DNA from: Delphinus delphis
Taxonomy: Eukaryota; Chordata; Mammalia; Artiodactyla; Delphinidae
Direction: 5' to 3'
Assembly (NCBI RefSeq): GCF_949987515.2
Contig: NC_082683.1
Span: 126,008,582 to 126,072,581 of the forward strand
DNA: 64,000 nucleotides
The number at the start of each line of letters is the position of its first letter. Within the stretch, counting starts at the first letter, position 1. This document shows, one piece after another, positions 1 to 12,470 of the stretch. Under the pieces are notes generated by a model. That model worked only from the letters and a program-made list of their open reading frames with translations, ran no database searches and was not told the DNA's origin. The translations under genes and the position numbers were made by a program.

Positions 1-975
1 TGACTAACATAATGAGTAACATGTACATTATTGTTTACTGGATAACAACTATGGTTGTCTTCTCAGCTCTTCAGAAAAAAAACAAAAACAAAAGTTTCTC
101 CCTCAGTAAATATGAAACAGAATATGTTATTCTATACCAAGCTGAGTAATCATTTAGGATACAGAAAATTATGTTCTGCAGAAGATCCAACAATGATTAC
201 AGATTCCTACTACAATGAATCCACTACAATGACATGTGGAGTTTTCACAAAAGATGGCCTTGAGACTCATTAAATACAGCGAGCTTTTTGTTATAGATCA
301 TAGGAAAGAAAATGGCAAAAAACCCTGACCAAACAGTATCAAGGCCTTAAAGTCTCAAGCAGTTATGACTTTTTGAAAACATTTGGAGTTTTATGATTAT
401 AAAACTATTTCCATTATAAAACTATTTCCTGACTGAAAGTTGAAAATTATAGGAAAAATACCCTAATATCTTTACCTTAGCTAGAACCACAATAAATACT
501 GGTATATACTAGTTTTCAGTGACTTTCTTAATTCTAATATTAACAGCTAACTTTGGAGGATGTTTTAAAATATGCATTTTTAAATTTAGAGGCTAAGTAT
601 AAAACATTATTAAGATATTATACTTGTGCCATAAAGGTTTGCTCTAGTTTGTGATAATGCAGCCTCAGGTATTCGAATATTTACCAAATGTAGCATCTTG
701 GAATGAAGGATGTTATGAGGAATGCAATATTTGTTTAAATATTTTCATTTCTTTTTCCTTAATAGCAAATTGGTTAGAATCAAAAAAGATAGTACAGTTT
801 TGCTATATGATGCTGTATTTTTCATCTTTATGTTTCTGAAACACTGATTTTTATGTTCCATATTTCTTGAAAATTAAATATTTTAGCTTATGGATGTTGA
901 AGATCTATTTATCAACCGTAGTGAATTAATAGGTTAGGACAGTGGTCCCAAGAATTTTAGATTTTAGAAAGGTTC
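1..975. other. intron, no repeat or gene recognised
   Basis: AT-rich sequence with frequent stops in all frames. The short reading frames at 55-273 and 651-839 resemble no family I know and have no splice context, so I treat them as chance. Confidence 0.5.
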
Positions 976-1038
976 AAAAGTAAATCTGTGGGACTTGGGA
1001 CTTCCCTGGTGGTGCAGTGGTTAAGAATCCACCTGCCA

Positions 1039-1251
1039 GGGCTTCCCTGGTGGTGCAGTGGTTGAGAGTCCGCCTGCCGATGCAGGGCACACGGGTTCGT
1101 GCCCCGGTCCGGGAGGATCCCGCATGCTGCGGAGCGGCTGGGCCCGTGAGCCGTGGCTGCTGGGCCTGTGCGTCCGGAGCCTGTGCTTCGCAGCGGGAGA
1201 GGCCACAGCAGTGAGAGGCCCACGTAGCGCAAAAAAAAAAAAAAAAAAAAT
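1039..1251 (+). mobile_element. CHR-type SINE, short form, inserted in a SINE
   Basis: A full-length ~210-bp copy with a 19-base A tail. It sits inside the head of the outer SINE and is flanked by a 14-bp target duplication from the outer SINE itself (1025-1038 and 1252-1265, one mismatch). It is therefore younger than the outer copy. Confidence 0.92.
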
Positions 1252-1589
1252 GAATCCATCTGCCAATGCAGGGGACATGGGTTCGAACCCTGGTCCAGGA
1301 AGATCCCACATGCCGTGGAGCAGCTAAGCCCGTGTGCCACAACTACTGAGCCTGTGCTCTAGAGCCCACGGGCCACAACTACTGAGCCTGAGTGCCACAA
1401 CTGCTGAAGTCTGCATGCCTAGAGTCCGTGCTCTGCAACAAGAGAAGCCACTGCAATGAGAAGCCCACACACCTTAACGAAGAGTAGCCCCCGCTCACCG
1501 CAACCAGAGAAAGCCCGCGTGTAGCAATGAAGACCCAACGCAGCCAAAAATAAATAAATAAATAAATGAATATATTTATTTATTTATTA

Positions 1590-1787
1590 TTTTTTGCGGT
1601 ACGTGGGCCTCTCACTGTTGTGGCCTCTCCCGTTGTGGAGCACAGGCTCCGGACACGCAGGCTCAGTGGCCATGGCTCACGGGCCCAGGCGCTCCGCGGC
1701 ATGTGGGATCTTCCCTGACCAGGGCACAAACCCATGTCCCCTGCATCGGCAGGCAGACTCTCAACCACTGCGTCACCAGGGAAACCC
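1590..1787 (-). mobile_element. CHR-type SINE, short form, in the tail of the outer SINE
   Basis: An antisense copy: the T/A-rich tail reads from about 1583 and the element's 5' end (cttccctggt read in reverse) is at 1787. It inserted in the AAAT-rich tail of the outer element, so its own target duplication cannot be told apart from the simple repeat. Confidence 0.9.
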
Positions 1788-2014
1788 ATAAATTAATTTT
1801 TTTAAAAAAGTAAATCTGTGGGACTGATATTAAATGTAAATCAATCAACTTCCACCTACTATTATTGTTTTATAAAAGAAAGGCCATTTTAAGACTAAAA
1901 ATGTGAGAAAGATGATCTCAAAATAAAAATATACCTTCCCAACACTAAAATACTTTAACTTTACATTTACAACTCCTCCCCAGTTCTGGTCTCTCTCTTC
2001 TCTTTCCTCTCTCA

Positions 2015-2129
<115 letters not shown>

Positions 2130-2254
2130 TTTTCTTTTCCCTCTCTTTTCCATTTTAGTGAAAACCAGTGAAAGCTTTATCATACCCCAGTGGACCAGCA
2201 TATTCTGGAATCCCTAGTCTCAGCTATCTTCTGTATCTATGCTCAGTGAGTATA

Positions 2255-2480
2255 GTTTAATAGCCCTGGCAAAGTCATACTTTCTTTGTGTCTCAGAGTC
2301 TGAATTTATAGACACTAATAATGTGGTATGGTATAATACAAAGAACATTGGATAAGGGCCAAGAGACCTGGGTTCTCCTTCTAGTTCTGATACTAACAGA
2401 AATATGCAACCTTCTAAAGGTATTTTAAAATCTGTTGGTCTCAGATTCTTCAATTGTAAAATGAAACAAATCTAAGATTT
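2255..2480 (+). mobile_element. MIR SINE, old and diverged
   Basis: Contains the MIR-like progression of acctgggttct, a ttctgatactaac segment and cttcaattgtaaaatg. This matches the sense order of the mammal-wide MIR core, with strong divergence. Confidence 0.55.
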
Positions 2481-3815
2481 ATTCAAGTTCTAAAATTCCT
2501 CAAATACAAATCTATAATTAATACCATTACCTCATAAAGCTGTTGAAATAACTATCCCCCAAAACTGCAGAATAATAGCAATATACAGAGGTCATCTTTT
2601 AAAAATTACATAGCAATTCTAAATGAATATTGTATCAAAATTTAATAAATTCAACATATATCAATTAAAACCAATTCCCTCTAACCCCTCTCCCCCAAAT
2701 CCCTACTTCCCTCTTATATCACTGCCCCCTCAGTATCAGAAAATAGATACGGGAATTCAGGGATGTCATAGGTCAAACACAGGCAAGAAATGTCATCAAA
2801 ATTTATCAAGCTATTGTGGAAATACTCTAGGAATATAGTTGTTTTTTCTTCATTTTTGAAATGCTTCTTTTCACAAGGAGTGCACCCTGATATCCTTGCT
2901 TTGGGACTCTAGTTTGTCTTGTATTTAAAGGTACACATGCTTTGTCTTTTATTTTCTTCTCAGCTCCTGACATTATGACCTTAAGCACTAGTTTTCATAA
3001 ATTCTAAAGTGTCACGAAAGACTTATGGTTTGATTTTATATGGAATGTGCCATCCTTTCTGAAGTCCTATATCATTTTGTTTACTACTAAACCACTGAAA
3101 CATTATGAAGCCTTAACCAGCTTATTATCAGAGCCTGTTCACTATCAGGAAAACTCTTTGTCACTGGCTTCCGTCACACCTTGTATCTGATTAACACACT
3201 ACAGGGTAACACAGAGCTACATAGATCTGCTTTGTGTTCTAACGTAACTGATGGAAAACAGATTTTCCTTTCTCCTTTAACGTGGCTGCCCCCTAATTGA
3301 GAATGTAATATGGTTTATTTAATACAATTCTTCATACTAAATTAAAGCAGATCTAGAGTAATTTAGTTGCTCATTAAGATTAAGGTAGTAGCTGCTAAAA
3401 AGATGCCTTTTATAGCTTAGAAAATACTTCTCCCAATGATATGTATATATTATCTATATTTATCTAATACATAATAAAACACACATACATAATAGAGTTG
3501 ACTTTTATGCACATACTACCTGTTTCTCAATAGTACTCTCTCAAATGTTGCCCTTTAGTCTTGACTATGGCATTTTCTAACCAGACCTCAAAGTACAATT
3601 GTCTCTTCAACCTCTGTTTAAAGCACTGAAGAGGCTCATCTGTGTAATATCATTTCAAATATCATGTCCACAGAGTAAAAGATATAACTAAATAAAATTT
3701 ATTTAAGCAAGGAATCATGACTTTTCGTTCATACCATGCTTTTTTTTTTAATCCAACTGCTGACAATTAAAAAAGCAATAAAGTAACATGCATAATACTG
3801 GTAGGGAATACACAC
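2481..3815. other. intron, no feature recognised
   Basis: AT-rich single-copy-looking DNA. There are no long reading frames and no repeat that I can name. Confidence 0.45.
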
Positions 3816-3818
3816 ACA

Positions 3819-3858
<40 letters not shown>

Positions 3859-3861
3859 TGT
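3816..3861. repeat. 46-bp perfect palindrome around an (AT)17 run
   Basis: acatgc, then 34 bp of alternating AT, then gcatgt. The two flanks are reverse complements, so the whole 46 bp reads the same on both strands and could extrude as a cruciform. Confidence 0.9.
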
Positions 3862-4660
3862 AAATTCTAATAAACTAGAAAAATATCTTAAATTTCTGCC
3901 TTTCAGATTTATGCAATATAAAAATGAACTCCATAAGAGGGCTAACCACTAAAACCAACTGGGTTTATCTCACGAAGCCCAATTTGACTGTATGGAATTG
4001 AGAAATTAACATCAAACTTACAAATCTGAGAAATGAAAATTTGCCAAGACTGTAGAACAAGCAAGAACCAACTCCACCTGCTTTGGAAAGAACATTTTAG
4101 AAGTTTCTGTCAACAACTCACTTGAAAATCCCCGCTCTGTGCCCATAACCAACCTGCAAGCCAATTAAAAGTAAAAACCTTCTACCCATTTTACCAATCC
4201 CTACCCATTCATGGTTTTGAAATCCTGTCCTGAAATAACCTGAGTTTTAAGCTAACGCTAATCCTAACCCTATGAAACTTTCTCTATAACTTCCCTTTTA
4301 AGATATTATAAGACATTTTTACGGCTTCTCTGGTGGCGCAGTGGTTGAGAGTCCGCCTGCTGATGCAAGGGACACGGGTTCGTGCCCCGGTCCAGGAAGA
4401 TCCCACATGCCGCGGAGTGGCTGGGCCCGTGAGTCATGGCCGCTGAGCCTGCGAGTCCGGAGCCTGTGCTCCGCGGCAGGAGAGGCCACAGCAGTGAGAG
4501 GCCCGCATACCACAAAAAAAAAAAAAAAAAAAGATATTATAAGATATTTTTAAAAAGTGTTCTCCTTTGCTAGACGTTTATTATTAATAAATCCACCTTT
4601 TCTGTCTGACACAGGCTTCCCCTGGTAATTTTTGAGGGAACTATGACAGTTGATGTCTTA
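3862..4660 (+). mobile_element. possible LTR-like sequence split by a SINE
   Basis: From about 4050 the sequence is rich in short C-containing phrases. Beyond the SINE it continues to ttgctagacgtttattatt and AATAAATC at about 4587-4594, then a T/C-rich stretch. This resembles the polyadenylation-signal end of an old retroviral LTR. I cannot define either boundary or name a family, so this is a tentative reading. Confidence 0.3.
4321..4530 (+). mobile_element. CHR-type SINE, short form
   Basis: A full-length copy with A tail and a 21-bp target duplication (4300-4320 and 4531-4551, one c/t mismatch). The head reads ggcttctctggtggcg, a subfamily variant of ggcttccctggtggcg that is shared with the copy at 12784. 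Confidence 0.93.
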
Positions 4661-5059
4661 GAGGTTACATGTAAACCTACATTAGTTTATCTCACTTCAA
4701 TATACCAGTCTTATTAAATATAATTGTGTCTATCCTAGAATGAAGATAGCACCTTGTTTTCGTAGTTTAAAATAATTCCAGATTATTTTAATACACACAA
4801 TTTGCCAATGATCAAAATTAACAGTTAAAAGAGAAAAAGCTGCCATTCAAAATCTTAGTGACACAAACCTGTGTTAGTATCAAATCACATGTAGGCCTGT
4901 GGTTGGCTAGAAGGCAACAGACATCAGTATTTTACCAGAGAACCTAGGTACATTCCCTTCTCCATAAACATCCTGTAGATACAATGTGCAATGCATTAGT
5001 ACAGAATATCTATTGACAGCCCATGTAGTAGTACTGCTCCTAAAAGGCCAGTTCATGTC
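4661..5059. other. intron, no feature recognised
   Basis: No repeat or coding signal identified. Confidence 0.4.
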
Positions 5060-5195
5060 TAGACGACAGTATCCTGGTGTCTAGATTGTAAACTTTTATA
5101 TTCTAGAGACTTCGTGTTGTTTTTTATTCCCAGTGTCAACCTTAGTTGTCTGGAACACATTATGTGCTTAATAAACATGTATTAAATGTTTGACA
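5060..5195 (+). mobile_element. L2 LINE, 3' end fragment
   Basis: Shows the typical L2 3' end order: a gattgtaaac segment, a cccagtg segment, then gtgcttaataaacatgtatt. It is old and diverged. Confidence 0.55.
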
Positions 5196-6734
5196 ACCCA
5201 GTAATGTCAGGGGAGGAAATTGTTTACTAATTGGGGAGGAATTTGAGGTTCTCAAATACTTCATACAAAGCTGAGGAAGGACTGAGGGATAAAAATCTAA
5301 TTGGGTTTTTAGAAGCTCTCTATGTATAGAGGGTTCTGATCTTCCCTTGATGATCTTCAAGTCTTGGAAGAGAAAAGGCAATGATCAATTGCTGTATAAT
5401 TCCCTTGGAAGATGAGGAAGCTAGGGTCCTCTCTCCTGGCCTCCGTTCTCCTCTCTGCAGCTACCCCATTCCCTGCCTCCCAAAGCTACATGCAAAGCCT
5501 AGTCAGACAGGCAACAATTTGCTGATGAGGCAACAGAGACTGCATCACCAAACATGTAATCCTCTACAGTACAAAGAGTACTATGAACAGATATCTGTTT
5601 CAATTCACCAATTGAGGGCCTGGGCCTAAATACATCAAACACTTCATCACTAATGTAACATTTCTATAATTTGGGGAAAGAATACTTTACTGCAGAGGGC
5701 ATATTTCCCTAAGGTTTGCAAGGCATCTAATTTTTCTTGGTATTATTCCATGATGTTTGTCTTGAGTGCAAGAAGTTTGCTTTCTTAAAGATAAATCGCC
5801 TTAAGCTACAAATATTCCCACTCTTTCTGTATTTTTTTGATCATAGCCATGCCAAGAATACTCGGAAATCAAAATCTAGAGGTAAAAAAGAGTCTTAAGA
5901 GATCATCTACTTCCATTTTAGGCAGGTTTCTAACAAACTATTTTAGAAAGTTGGTTATTTAGCTGTTACTAATGTTAACTGGACAGACTTCACATTCTCC
6001 CTTGACAGCCTATTTCTAGTGCTTCATCATCTTTGCTGTGTCTAATCAAAGTTTCTCCTGTTTCAAATTAAGTCAATTTCCTCTTGTTTTACTCTTTAAA
6101 AAGATTTGGGACAAGCAAATAACACCCTGCGTCGTGATCAGTAATAGAGTCTGAGCTCAAAGAACTAAAGAATGGCAGCTACGTCCCAAGTGGACCTGAG
6201 AAGCTGTCTTTTTACTGATGCATTAAAATGCCCCACTCCTCAAATTTCTTCCAAATGAGGCCCAGCAAACCAGTATAACTTTGGTCTGAGGTTAGTCTGG
6301 TTTGGTCTGATAAATTGAGTCCAAATCCAAATTAGTCACCACAGATTCAGAACATGGGTAATTTAACACATGGGGCACTTCTACACTAGCAAAGGTAGCT
6401 TCCTATTTCTCTACACTGTCCTAATCAACACCTTTCAGTAAATTGACCTATTCTGTTAACTTCCCTGACATGAAGTCTTAAAGTGCCAAATTCAGCCATT
6501 TTTCAGGACAATCTTAAAGTAAACTACAAATAGAAATATGCCTGGCCAAAATATATATATTCCAAATAACTTTCCAGAGTTTAAATCCAAACTGTGAACA
6601 GATTATCTTCCCATATCATTTTAAAAGTTGAACAGAAAATAACATAAATAATTAACTGTACTAAGGAAAGGAAACGTTGATCCAGATATTTAATCTATAT
6701 ATAAACTTCACAACTTGGTGTGAATTTTGGTTTA
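5196..6734. other. intron, no feature recognised
   Basis: No recognised repeat. The frames at 5160-5381 (minus) and 5381-5629 (plus) have no family resemblance and no supporting splice sites. Confidence 0.4.
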
Positions 6735-6905
6735 GTTTGAACAAAACATATTGAGTGACCATCATGTGGCAGATGCTCATATATATTTTCTCTAACTTCT
6801 TTAATCCTCAGAAGTGTCACTGTAAACTAAATCTTCAAGAAGTTAAATAAATTGCCTGAGATTATTCAGCAGGTGAGAGAACTAGAATCAGTTGTATTCT
6901 AAATG
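6735..6905 (-). mobile_element. MIR SINE, antisense fragment
   Basis: Reads in antisense order: attgagtgaccatcatgtgg, tctaacttctttaatcctca, then a gcctgagattattcagcagg segment. These match the inverted MIR core (lower-case-use phrase 'cttactatgtgccagg ... taatcctcacaa'). Confidence 0.6.
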
Positions 6906-7660
6906 CAATACTCTATTGGATCAAGTTGCCACTTCATAGAGGCCAAAAGTTTAATCTAAGATCAGAATCCCTACTCAACTGACAAGGGAAGAAAAATGTT
7001 TTGGGAAGAAGCTGCCCCTGGTGTTGCGGTTTCCTATTACCAAGATAAAATTGAGCCAGTGCCTTGAATCCTACAAGGTGTATAATAGCAGAAAGGTAAA
7101 AAAACATTCTTATAGCAGAACATGGGATGTTTCCAGAGTCTGGTGCCCACCTATCAGCTGTATTGGACTACCTCCTTCTCTTCTAAGAACCTCAGCTATG
7201 ACTATGACTCAGTTGAGTAGCACAGCATAGGACTTCCAGATCACATGAATAATTCACATGTGAATATCTTTAAATATTCTCAGTTTAACAACTCTAGTAT
7301 TTCTGAGTATCTTTTTAGACTTAAGTTTTACAAAGTATGAAATGAAACAATCTAAAATTACTTGGCACCACATCAAATACTTACTTTGTAAGTCCAGTGT
7401 AGAGAGGTATAGAGAGATTAGGTGAACTTTCAGATTACTTGTTCAAATTTGTTTTATACTAACTCACATGATCAGACAGCATCTTAGGGAACCAGACAGA
7501 GCTAGCTGACGTATCACCAGTTTCATTTTGCTGATTCTTCTTGGAAGTCCTCTTATTCACAAGGCTTTTTATGAATGTAATAATCTAAAATAATTTTCTT
7601 TGTGATTTTATATTTTAACTCTGACCAGGATTTATAAGTTCTTGCAAGGAGGGTAGGATC
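6906..7660. other. intron, no feature recognised
   Basis: AT-rich. The frame at 7021-7230 has no resemblance to known proteins. Confidence 0.4.
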
Positions 7661-7664
7661 AACA

Positions 7665-7960
7665 AAGTAAAATGAAGACTAAAAATATTCATTGGATTTA
7701 GAAAAATGAAGGTCAAGGTGACTTTCGTAAGCACCACTTCAATGCAGTAATGGAGGGAGAAGCAAGAATTGGTAGAAAGGAGAAAGGGGAATGTAGAAAG
7801 GAGGATGGGAAAGTGAAGAAGTGAAGGAAGTAATATGTAGACATTTTTTTCAAAATGTTGATTCTAGAGAGAAAGAGAGAGGCAGGACAGAGACACAGGG
7901 TGGGGATAACTCCTGATAACTCCTGTTTAAAATGAGAGGCTTGAGCCCAGAGCTTAGAAA
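7665..7960 (-). mobile_element. L2 LINE, antisense internal fragment
   Basis: The purine-rich run of gaaggtcaaggtgac, cacttcaatgcagtaatgg, then gaggatgggaaagtgaagaa follows the order of the reverse complement of L2 ORF2. It is strongly diverged and ends at the assembly gap. Confidence 0.5.
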
Positions 7961-7981
7961 TAATTGGGAATGAAAATTTTA

Positions 7982-8181
7982 NNNNNNNNNNNNNNNNNNN
8001 NNNNNNNNNNNNNNNNNNNNNNNNNNNNNNNNNNNNNNNNNNNNNNNNNNNNNNNNNNNNNNNNNNNNNNNNNNNNNNNNNNNNNNNNNNNNNNNNNNNN
8101 NNNNNNNNNNNNNNNNNNNNNNNNNNNNNNNNNNNNNNNNNNNNNNNNNNNNNNNNNNNNNNNNNNNNNNNNNNNNNNNNN
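7982..8181. other. assembly gap, 200 N
   Basis: Exactly 200 N bases, the usual placeholder for a gap of unknown true size. It lies in the intron following the last visible KIFAP3 exon. Any sequence here, including a small exon, is hidden. Confidence 0.99.
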
Positions 8182-9049
8182 GGTTTAAAGATTTAGTTTT
8201 AAACCAGTAATGATATATTTTGTCAAATCCAAAAACACAGATGAAATCAAATAAGATGAATTTCTAAAATAAAATGCATGAAATGGACCAGAAAGTACCT
8301 GGTGGTAATCTGACTTTGTAATGAAATCACTAGCGAGAAATGTCAACCTTAGAGGATTTCAAGAAGGTGTTATTGATTCTTTAAACTGCTATTCTGATCC
8401 TTTTAAAACACTTAAGTAAAACTTTGAAAAACTACTGTATAGGCTATATTCAAGAAATTTTTTACAGGATGAGCCAAAAATAAACAGTGTAAATCCAGTC
8501 CAAAGAAGGAAGTAGGTTGTGCATGTGTGTATGCCATAGGTGAGAAAAATATTCAAAGTGATCCAGCATCTAGCACGTCCCAGGTACAAGGGTCAAGTCC
8601 AGGCAGAAGGGCAGCACAATGACTGAAGAAAAGTCTGCACAGTGAGCAAGTTTCTAATCCAGGGCTCAAATTATCCCTCCGATCGAACTCTTACAGTTAC
8701 ATATACTTTAAAAACTTCTAAAGTCATGAATAACATTAAAATTTGGGGGTGTTTCATCATTCCAAAGCAACTTATAAAACAAATCTATGTCTACAACAAA
8801 AATTATCAAAGAATTGAAAAAATAGTTGATATAAGATTTGATTTATTAAAAAAATGTAATGGCCAAACTGCAAAGTTGACTGTGTTGAGTTTTGGCAAAA
8901 CTGCTTCTCTGCAATAATTTTTCTGAAAAACAAGTGATTCTGAGATGGCATTTAGACCAGACCTAAAACGCTGAATATGTATAAAACCTCTTTAAGTAAG
9001 GAGCCTATACTTAAAAGTTGAAAGCCAAAGGTCTTAATAATGTTTAAAC
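8182..9049. other. intron, no feature recognised
   Basis: AT-rich, with no recognised element. The frames at 8389-8589 and 8642-8917 look non-coding. Confidence 0.4.
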
Positions 9050-9061
9050 AGTGAATTTAGT

Positions 9062-9995
9062 GGGCAGAAGACCTAAACAGACATTTCTCCAAAGAAGACA
9101 TACAGATAGTCAACAGGCCATAGAAAGATGCTCAACATCACTAATTATTAGAGAAATGCAAATCAAAACTACAATGAGGTACCACCTCACACCAGTCAGA
9201 ATGGCCATCATTAAAAAGTCTACAAGTAACAAATGCTGGAGATGGTGTCGAGAAAAGAGAACCCTCCCACACTGTTGGTAGGAATGTAAGCTGGTGCAGC
9301 CACATGGGAAACAGTATGGAGGTTCCTCAAAAAACTAAAAATAGAGTTGCCATTATGATCAAGCCATCCCACTCCTGGGCATATAACTGGACAAAACTAT
9401 CATTCAAAAAGATACATGCATCCCTATGTCCACAGCAGCACCATTCACAATAGCCAAGACATGGAAACAACCTAAATGTCCATTGACAGATGAATGGATA
9501 AAGAAGATGTGGTACATATATACAATGGAATACTACTCAGCCATAAAAAAGAATGTAATAATGTCCTTTGCAGCAACATGGGTGGACCCAGAGTTTATCA
9601 TACTAAATGAGGTAAATCAGAAAAAGAAACACAAACACCATATGATATCACTTTTTTGTGGAATCTAAAATATGACACAAATGAACTTATCTACAAAACA
9701 GAAACAGACTCACATACATAGAGAATAGACTTGTGGTTGCCAAGGGGGTTAGAGAGGGATGGAGTGGGAGTTTGGGGTTAGCAGATGCAAACTAGTATAC
9801 ATGGAATGGATAAACAACAAGGTCCTACTGTATAGCACAGGGAACTATATTCAATATCCTGTGATAAACGATAATGAAAAAAATATTTCATTATTTTCAT
9901 AATGAAAAAAGAATGTATGTATATGTACAACTGAATCACTTTGCTTACAGCAGAAATTAACACAACATTGTAAATCAACTATACTTCAATTAAAA
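9062..9995 (+). mobile_element. L1 LINE, 5'-truncated 3' end
   Basis: Contains the last ~600 bp of ORF2, with the conserved segments [25 protein letters not shown] and a stop at about 9668. The 3' UTR follows and ends in acattgtaaatcaactatac and an A-rich tail. A 12-bp target duplication (agtgaatttagt at 9050-9061 and 9996-10007) frames it. The reading frame is broken around 9280-9420, so it codes for nothing. Confidence 0.93.
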
Positions 9996-10072
9996 AGTGA
10001 ATTTAGTATCATTGCATCTTCTGAACTTTACCAAAATTCAAATTCAATGCGTACATTGAATGCAAAGCTCTA

Positions 10073-10279
<207 letters not shown>

Positions 10280-10439
10280 CTATTCCATCATGTTAGAGAA
10301 TCCTGCATTTCTCTAAATTCAAATGTTAATCTGAAATTTAACTTCAAATTTTAAAATAAATCATTACTACAAGATGACCAAAAATATTTAATATTTCATT
10401 TATTTAAAAAACATGGATAATAGGGATAAGAAAGGGGGG

Positions 10440-12060
10440 GAAAAGAACTAGATAAAAATGGGTAAGGAAAACAGAGCCAGTAAATCTCAGAACATCCAAG
10501 GCCATATTTTTGAAACCATGAAACTTGTGAAAGTAACTAAAGAAGGAGCTCTATAGCTGCATAGTTGTGAAACTTTGATTGACCTGACCCTCCTAAAAGT
10601 TCAGAAAAATTAATTTCACACAAAAATTCACATACAAAAAATTTCGCACAACAACAGAAAAGAATCATAGTCAAATCCCATATATGCGTATGGTTATTAT
10701 AAGGAAGAGAAAACATAAGACATTTTCACATAAAAGCTGAAAGCTGCAACGCTAATATTTCAAAAAGAAATAAAAGAATTTAAGAAATCAATAGATATAT
10801 AAGAAAGAACAATATGAATCAGAATTAGAAAATTCAGAGAAACAATTCCAGAAATAACTAAAAATAAACATAAAAATCATTTCAAATATATAAAAACTAA
10901 GTTTATAGTAATGCAAGAGTAAATAAAAGCAACAGATAAAACTCTAAGTTAAACAGAAGGTAAAAAAGAAGAAAATTTGTAAAATTTTAAAAAATGAAAA
11001 GAAATTTAAAAGATTAGAAAATGACAGATACTAAAGATAGGCAAAGAAGATCCAACATAATATTGATAGATATTCTAAAGAAGACAACCAAAGCAACAGA
11101 ACAAATACTATAAACTACAACTCAAGAAAATGTGCCTAAAATTAAAAAAAAAAAGACAAAACTATATACTGAAAGACTATATTTGCATACTTGGAAAAAT
11201 CAAGCAAGGATGATGAACACCAAGTCAAATTCTAATAAAACTACTTGGCTTTAAAAAAACCCAGAAACATACTTTGGTCTTCCTGGCAAAAAGATCGAGT
11301 CACTTATAAGGGAAAAAAAAGTAAATTGTCATCAGACTTTATGACAGATAATTAGTAGACTACAGACTTGTCATTGGCAGCAATTCAAGGTGGAAAAGTA
11401 CCTTCAAATTGCTGAGGAAAATAACTGGAAATCTAGAATTCCATATTCTGCTAAATTATTATTAAAGAGGACAAACGAGTTATTTTCAGATACAGATATA
11501 TTTATTATTCATAGATGTTCACTAAGCAGTATAAGAGAATGTAATCAATTATGAAAGAAAATCAATGCAGAAAAATAGAGGAACTGAATTCAAGAAAAAA
11601 CAGTAAATGAGGAAACATACTATATTATTTAACATAGTATAAATCCTAAATAAGCACTGGTTTTTAAAAAGGGATAATCAAAATAATAATTTTAAAATGT
11701 TATAAAAATTTTATGTTCTAAAAATGAGGTGAAATTACAATACTAGAGAGCAACAAATAACATGGACGATGGAAGTGGAGACATTAGACTTACAAGTAGA
11801 AGAACAGATATATTCATTTAGAACTTGGTGAGAATGCACGTTGAACTTTAAGACTAACACAAAAGAAAAGAAATGGAATGTATAAATAACAAGTAGGGGA
11901 AAAGGGAAGAATAAAGAAAACTCAAATCAATAAAGAAACCTCAATGGATCTGAAACAGGCAGTGAAGAAAGAAAGCTATAATCTCCAATACTTAAAGTTG
12001 TTCTTGGTTAAAACTATTTGAAACAAAGGCCACAAGTTTCTGACAAGAAACTCTAGCACA
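10440..12060 (+). mobile_element. ancient L1/HAL1-type LINE remnant
   Basis: A long A-rich tract. Parts follow the order of an old L1 ORF1 end or HAL1: a cttgtcattggcagcaattc segment, then ttgctgaggaaaataactgg, then aattccatattctgctaaat and a phrase on frame shifts after it. There are many stops and small indels. The exact ends and the family (HAL1 versus L1M) are uncertain. Confidence 0.55.
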
Positions 12061-12294
12061 TGTGTACAAGCAAATGACATTTTTTGAGGCAATGATTATA
12101 ATGCCAAAAAAATTTTATCAAGTTTCATAGCAAGTGGCAAAGACAGAGGTTAACCCAGATCTTCTATTCATCAGTGCTACTTACTATTTTGGGGGGGAAT
12201 AAAAGGGATATATTTAAAATGTAGAAAAATATACAGAAAAATATATCTGTGTACACTCAAATTCATTTTTAGAAAAATCTGTAAAGAATATGGT

Positions 12295-12425
12295 ATTTAT
12301 TGCCTCTTTTCTCTACTGTAATGTAAGTTCCATTAGGGTAGGGACTTGGTCTATTTTGTTCACTATGGTATCCCCAGCTCTGAGAATATAACAGGTGCTC
12401 AATAAATTTTATTTAATAAATAAAT
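12295..12425 (+). mobile_element. L2 LINE, 3' end fragment
   Basis: Reads gttccattagggtagggac, a ttgttcactatggtatcccc segment, then aggtgctcaataaa, the hallmark of the L2 3' end. An AAAT simple repeat (about 12415-12436) follows. Confidence 0.75.
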
Positions 12426-12470
12426 AAATAAATAAGACCTACTCTACATACTACCCATGGATTTTGTGAG

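Larger units (their letters stand above)
996..1805 (+). mobile_element. CHR-type SINE, long form (outer element of nest)
   Basis: The 5' part (cttccctggtggtgcagtgg, an RNA polymerase III A-box region) is at about 996-1038. After an interruption the element resumes at 1252 with the B-box-like ggttcgaaccctgg, the repeated gccacaactactgagcc segments and an AAAT-type tail to about 1568. This is the ~360-bp variant, also seen at 13368 and 27819. It is split by one SINE inside its tRNA-related head and another in its tail. Confidence 0.9.
976..1825. repeat. 20-bp target-site duplication enclosing a three-SINE nest
   Basis: The same 20 bases, beginning aaaagtaaatctg, stand at 976-995 and 1806-1825. 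They are identical and mark the host target duplicated when the outer SINE landed. Everything between them was added by three retrotransposition events. Confidence 0.85.

Noticed and set aside
1039..1251. tRNA-like A and B boxes in the SINE heads as possible tRNA genes
   Set aside because: The tRNA-related part is diverged and cannot form a complete cloverleaf, and it is always joined to the SINE body and A tail.
957..1342. Recurrent reading frames with the shared peptide pattern HGPSRSAACGI...GTNPCPLHRQADSQPL (also near 1594, 4306, 12766, 33300, 34771, 43142, 51236 and 59153)
   Set aside because: All fall in the antisense or sense strand of CHR-type SINEs. The repeated peptide reflects the repeat consensus, not a gene family.
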